Assembly (NCBI GenBank): GCA_039720395.1
Contig: CM077823.1
Span: 36,190,536 to 36,254,535, forward strand
DNA: 64,000 bases
DNA from: Liquidambar formosana
Lineage: Eukaryota; Streptophyta; Magnoliopsida; Saxifragales; Altingiaceae
Reading direction: 5' to 3'
Of this stretch, positions 56,550-64,000 are shown one piece after another (position 1 is the first letter of the stretch; each line of letters starts with the position of its first letter). Under the pieces are notes generated by a model. It ran no database searches, was not told the origin of the DNA, and saw only the letters and a program-made list of their open reading frames with translations. The position numbers and the translations under genes were made by a program.

Positions 56550-57029
56550 ATGGGTGTCTGTGCTTCTTCTCAAATCACAAGGCAGAGTGGGAGCACTGAT
56601 TGGCCACACACGGCAAAGATAATTCACTTGGATGGGAGGCTACAAGAGTTCAAGCAGCCAATCAAAACCCGCCACATCCTTTCCCAGAATCCCAACTCCT
56701 TCCTCTGCAGCTCGGAATGCATGTACGTTGACTGTCACGTGCCTCACGTGCCCGAAGACGAAGAGCTACAACTAGGGCAACTCTATTTCCTCATGCCAAT
56801 CTCCCAATCCCACACATCACTCTCCCTCCAAGACCTATGTGCACTAGCCATCAAGGCTAGTGCAGCACTCTCCCGTTCAGACGCGAAAAAAACGTCGGCG
56901 TTTTTGGATAAAAATGGCGTTAAATTTCCGACCGGAATCCAAGAGTGTTTTCAGACTCCGACCGGATTCAGCGCCACTGGAGGAATGAAATCTCAGGTGG
57001 GGCGTGGCAATCAAAGGATTGAATTCTAA
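56550..57029 (+). CDS. PADRE (DUF4228) domain protein, copy 2
   Basis: The 159-residue single-exon protein starts MGVCASSQITR, with Gly2 and Cys4 suited to myristoylation and palmitoylation. The PADRE core includes AKIIHLDGRLQEFKQPIKT, HILSQNPNSFLCSSE, EDEELQLGQLYFLMP and LCALAIKASAAL. The C-terminal third is Ser/Thr/Gly-rich and probably disordered. It shares the domain with the gene at 48.4 kb but differs widely outside the core, so the two are not a recent duplicate. The frame is open upstream through the CT repeat, but MG.C is the family start and no typical PADRE sequence precedes it. Confidence 0.92.
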   Translation: MGVCASSQITRQSGSTDWPHTAKIIHLDGRLQEFKQPIKTRHILSQNPNSFLCSSECMYVDCHVPHVPEDEELQLGQLYFLMPISQSHTSLSLQDLCALAIKASAALSRSDAKKTSAFLDKNGVKFPTGIQECFQTPTGFSATGGMKSQVGRGNQRIEF

Positions 57030-58339
57030 CAATATTTTGGCAAAAAGTTTGAAAATGACGACCACAAGGGTGTGGTGTGTCCCTTAGGGGGACCCTTCGT
57101 GATTTTTAAATCATTTCTAAGTTGTCAATGGGGTGTCATTCTAAAAATGTCACATAGTAGGCATCTATACATTGCAAGAGGCCAAGCCTCCACACATCTT
57201 TGATGAAAACTAGATTGAAGGAAAAAAAATATATTTCAACTTAGCAATTTTATTCTCGTATCTTGCGTTTTTTTTTCTATAATTCTAGGGTAATACCTAA
57301 TAACCCATCCTGCCCTCTAAGAGGGGTGGGAAATATGAATTTCACCTCTTATTAAAGGGTTGAATGACCCATCCTGCCCTCTATGAGGGGTGGGTCATTC
57401 ATTTTTCTTAAAATTTTAATAATTACAGTTTGTTAGATATTCCTCATTATTATTAAATTATAAATATGTACGATTACCAGTATGCAATAAATTAATACTA
57501 GAGAAAGGTAATATGATGCGTGTGATTAAATTTAGGTTATAATAATTGATGACTGCTAAAACAAATTCAGAAGAATGGGAGTGACGCGGTCCACAAATCA
57601 TTGGCGCCACCTTTACGCGTAGTGGAACTAGTTAAAATGTTAAATATATTGAAGCTAACATGGTTTTTGGCCCAACTTTTGCATTTAATATGCTCCTGCA
57701 TATCTTTCGTATCTTCATTGTGCCACGTCATGTTGATGACGTGGAGCCAAGAACCAATATGAAGATGACAACAAAGCATTCTCGGAATTATTTTTGAAAC
57801 AAATTTTGTGCCCTAAATGGGACCAAAAACATCAGGGGTAGCATTGATTGGCACCACCGCATCAAGTAGGTAGGCTTACTTAACAGATAGTGTTGGGATT
57901 GTACTTAACTTTACTGGTATTTCAACATACCATGTCAGTATAAACTAAATCTGACAATAAAAATATGTGGGTTTCAACCAAATGGCGCTAAAAACTATAT
58001 AAAACGCCCAATATAGGCTCTAATTTGAGCCCAATACGCTATGGGGAATGCATAAACATATTCCAGCTAAGCTGATCATTTTTCCTTTTCGAACCTTATC
58101 AAGGATTTATGCCATTACATGGGAGATGATTCACAGTCTATTCGAAAATGGGATAATCCCATTTTAAACCCGCCCAATTGCTATCACTACTTCCAATCCT
58201 TTAATCTCCTAAGGAGTTTAAATGGTATTATAAATCAAGAATTATGATAATATTGCACTAGAAATTATCACTTTCAAATTTTCTTGTCCTCTTCGTTTCA
58301 AATATCTAATTTCTATTTCTTGGTTGATTTCTTAACAGT

Positions 58340-58340
<1 letters not shown>
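57030..58340. other. Intergenic between PADRE 2 and the phytoglobins
   Basis: 3' flank of the PADRE gene, then two adjacent short palindromes (57302-57415), then AT-rich DNA. No gene. Confidence 0.5.
57302..57415. repeat. Two tandem short palindromes
   Basis: ACCCATCCTGCCCTCTAAGA with GGGGTGGG, and GACCCATCCTGCCCTCTATG with AGGGGTGGGTC, lie about 60 bases apart. Each can fold on CCCTC/GAGGG and CCCA/TGGG. Confidence 0.7.
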
Positions 58341-60707
<2,367 letters not shown>

Positions 60708-61253
60708 TTACACAACTAACATAATAGACTTGACTAAAATAAAATTTTTGTAAGAAAAAAATATATAAAATGTAAGATTACTTCTAATGAATCCTGGACT
60801 TCTACATATGAGTCTGCTTCCCTGCTCCATCCGGCCTCCTGACCCATGAAAACTCCATGGATTGCCGGCGTAAAAATCTTGACCCCAGTTTTTCTGTCAC
60901 ACATATCTTAGAGAGATATTCAGCATCTCTTACGCGAGTTCCTGCGTTATAGATTATGTTTAGTAAGAACAGAAAGTATGGAATGGGGTTATAGACTGTA
61001 TAGTGTCATTGCCTCTAACTACCTAACTACAGGGTGCATTTTTCCGGCCAAAAATAAAAAAACTACAAGATGAAATATAATTTTTCCAAGAAAAAAAAAG
61101 GCACAAAATTCATAAACCTTTGAGTTAGGGCGCCAAACTAACCAACCCATGCTCATGAAAGAAAAAACATGTGAATTTTAAGTTTAAAAAAAAATAAAAA
61201 AATTAGGGGGGCAGAAAACATGAGCAGGAAAGATGAAGAAGAGCAGTACTAAC

Positions 61254-61299
61254 CCATTGCAGGAACTGAGGAAGGAATGTTGCTCTTCAAGAGATTCAT
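61254..61299 (-). other. Candidate upstream exon of phytoglobin copy 1
   Basis: The minus strand reads ATGAATCTCTTGAAGAGC from 61299 and reaches a donor (ATGG/GTTAGT) at 61253. That gives 15 codons (MNLLKSNIPSSVPAM) plus one base. Splicing to AAAG/GTGTGG at 60688 would join in phase and give [25 protein letters not shown]. The segment follows a TATA box at the right distance for a transcribed leader. It may equally be a 5'UTR exon. Confidence 0.35.
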
Positions 61300-61391
61300 G
61301 ACTTTTGGTTGAAAAATGGAGGTTTTGATTAATGTGATAAGCAGTTGGTTAGTTTGAAAGGGTATTGTGTCTTGGATCAATCTTCCTACGG

Positions 61392-61401
61392 ATATATATA
61401 T
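61392..61401 (-). promoter_or_regulatory. Candidate TATA box of phytoglobin copy 1
   Basis: The minus strand reads CCATATATATATCC, with ACACAATACCC about 30 bases downstream as a plausible start region. The distance to the ATG at 60707 is about 690 bases, implying a leader intron. Confidence 0.45.
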
Positions 61402-61409
61402 GGAGCAAT

Positions 61410-62480
61410 ATATATTAATAATATAGATATTACAAAACGTGGGAAGATGAGAATAACCCTTCGCGGCACTGGGGAGCCATTCAATTTTTGATTGGTTTCT
61501 CTATAAGCAGCCTATCAGAGTATCAGCTACCCCACGTCCAAAAACTAGGGGCCGTTCCTGTTTTTGTAGCAGCGCGTTAGCAGTGACGCAATGCTAAGGC
61601 AACGGTGCAAACCTGCTCTCCCATGACCCCATACTTCCCATTTATTATTATTATTATTATTTTGTATAACATAGTCACAGAATTATTAAGGTTGCATTTG
61701 GTGTACCCTTTCGAAATAAAAAGCTATTTATGAAAAAGACCCATTTTCAAAATAAGTCATTTTCAGAAAGACTTTTAAAAGAAAATGGATACTTGGTGAA
61801 AATATATTTTAAAAATCCCTTTTTTGTATAAAAAAATAGATAAATATCAAGAAAGTTGAGTTTTATCTCTTAAGATTTTTTGCCTTATGCAAATGTCATT
61901 TTGAAAAACTATCCCTTGTAGCTTTTGCTTTTGCTACACTAACTTTTGAAATAAATCACTTTGTTTAAAAAACAGTTTGGGTGGCTCACAAAATGCTTGT
62001 AAAATAATGAAAATAACTTTTACCCCTAAAAAATGCCTTTTAAGGTCTCTTAAAAGGTATCCCTAACACCTCCTAAAGCCTTTAATCAACTAATTCTCTA
62101 GACATGGGTAAGACTATTAATTGAAGGGTTGGATAGCCCCATTACATTAAGAGAGATTAGGTGGATTCTCCTTTCCCCTCAAAAGATGGGGATTTTGGCC
62201 TATTAGTCGTAAAATTTGGGAGAGAAGAAATCTACCCTATGGATTAGGATGCAACGTTTAATATCCCCAGTAGGAAGTTATATTGAAAGTGTTGCGCAAC
62301 CTTGAAAAATTCCAAAGCTAGATCATAGCAATCAAATTGCAGCTCTATCAACAATCAAGCCAAGAATTTTTATTTTTAAAAGGCCCCAGATCTTAACAAT
62401 TTTTATCCCAAGGGCATATAGTTCACCCCCACATTGTATTTAAATTGGTTTTTCTAATGAACAATGAATTTTAAAGAAGA
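61410..62480. other. Intergenic between the two phytoglobins
   Basis: Contains (ATT)n near 61643 and AT-rich DNA with loosely inverse ends (about 61690-62085, TTTGGTGTACCCTTT and AAAAGGTATCCCTAACACC) that may be an old MITE. No gene. It should hold part of the promoter of copy 1. Confidence 0.4.
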
Positions 62481-62915
62481 CACTTGCAACCCCTGGATAT
62501 GAGATGTGAAGAGTATGTGAAGCAATCAAAGAAATGAAACCCAATTAACAAGATTAAGGGCCTATTTGGAAATTTCGAGAATTGGACCAAATTAGGTCTA
62601 CTCACTTAACACTACCACTTTACAAGAAAAATTGGATGTTTTGATAGAATGCGCATTTGTCCCATGTGTTTCAACACAAGATTGAACAATCTTACAAGAA
62701 AAATAAAATTACCAAACAAAGATGAAATTAATAGTCAGACATTTCACACTAGCTTTAGCCAATTGGGTTTTTGAGGTTTCCAAAGGGGTCCCAAAATTCT
62801 CATATAGGAAGAACAGAAATACATAACAAAATTCCACAGAATTTCTCCAAATCTAACACCATGACATGTTTGAAGCTCATTTTATCTTAAAGGAGAGATC
62901 TCTTCAATTATATTT

Positions 62916-64000
<1,085 letters not shown>

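Overview
The window is nuclear DNA from a flowering plant, most likely a eudicot. It is AT-rich, its genes are sparse and carry GT-AG introns, and it holds long transposon-rich gaps with plant-type microsatellites. Recognisable plant families are LACS, ATL RING-H2, TOM6, CASP-like, PPR, DC1, PADRE/DUF4228 and class 1 phytoglobin. No bacterial-style operon, CRISPR array or phage is present.

Left part (1-28 kb). The 5' end of a LACS2-like long-chain acyl-CoA synthetase lies on the minus strand. Exon 2 is cut by the window edge, and intron 1 (about 2 kb) contains a complete tRNA-Ile(AAT) on the opposite strand. Next come an intronless ATL65-like ubiquitin ligase (-), a tiny TOM6 gene (+) with a probable 4.3-kb intron in its 3'UTR, and a three-exon CASP-like 5C gene (+). 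From memory, LACS2, TOM6 and a CASPL5C gene are near neighbours on Arabidopsis chromosome 1, so this looks like conserved gene order.

Middle part (28-47 kb). A short plastid rpoB fragment sits just downstream of a P-class PPR gene (-, At2g15980-like). A 1.06-kb non-autonomous Helitron follows. Two tandem DC1-domain genes (+) come next, one with an intron and one without. A 2-kb hAT-like element with a Mutator-like element nested inside it follows, then a kelch-type pseudogene with several frameshifts.

Right part (47-64 kb). Two single-exon PADRE/DUF4228 genes (+), both with MGxC acylation N-termini, are followed by two tandem class 1 phytoglobin genes (-). The first is complete (4 exons) and the second runs off the right edge. 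The second copy carries a 400-bp Mutator-like MITE in its third intron, and the first copy shows the matching empty site.

The genes do not form one pathway; this is an ordinary chromosomal neighbourhood. The richest content is the mobile-element record. It includes a MITE family with 9-bp target duplications (three copies with exact duplications, two degraded), two hAT-type elements with 8-bp duplications, a Helitron with clean A/T insertion ends, a tRNA-derived SINE with a 19-bp duplication, a truncated LINE with a 12-bp duplication and several other SINE-like remnants. I did not find a clearly undescribed biological system. The least explained items are a duplicated 280-bp intergenic block (51.55 and 54.60 kb), the Mutator-like element carrying G-rich cargo, and the uncertain N-terminus of the first phytoglobin.
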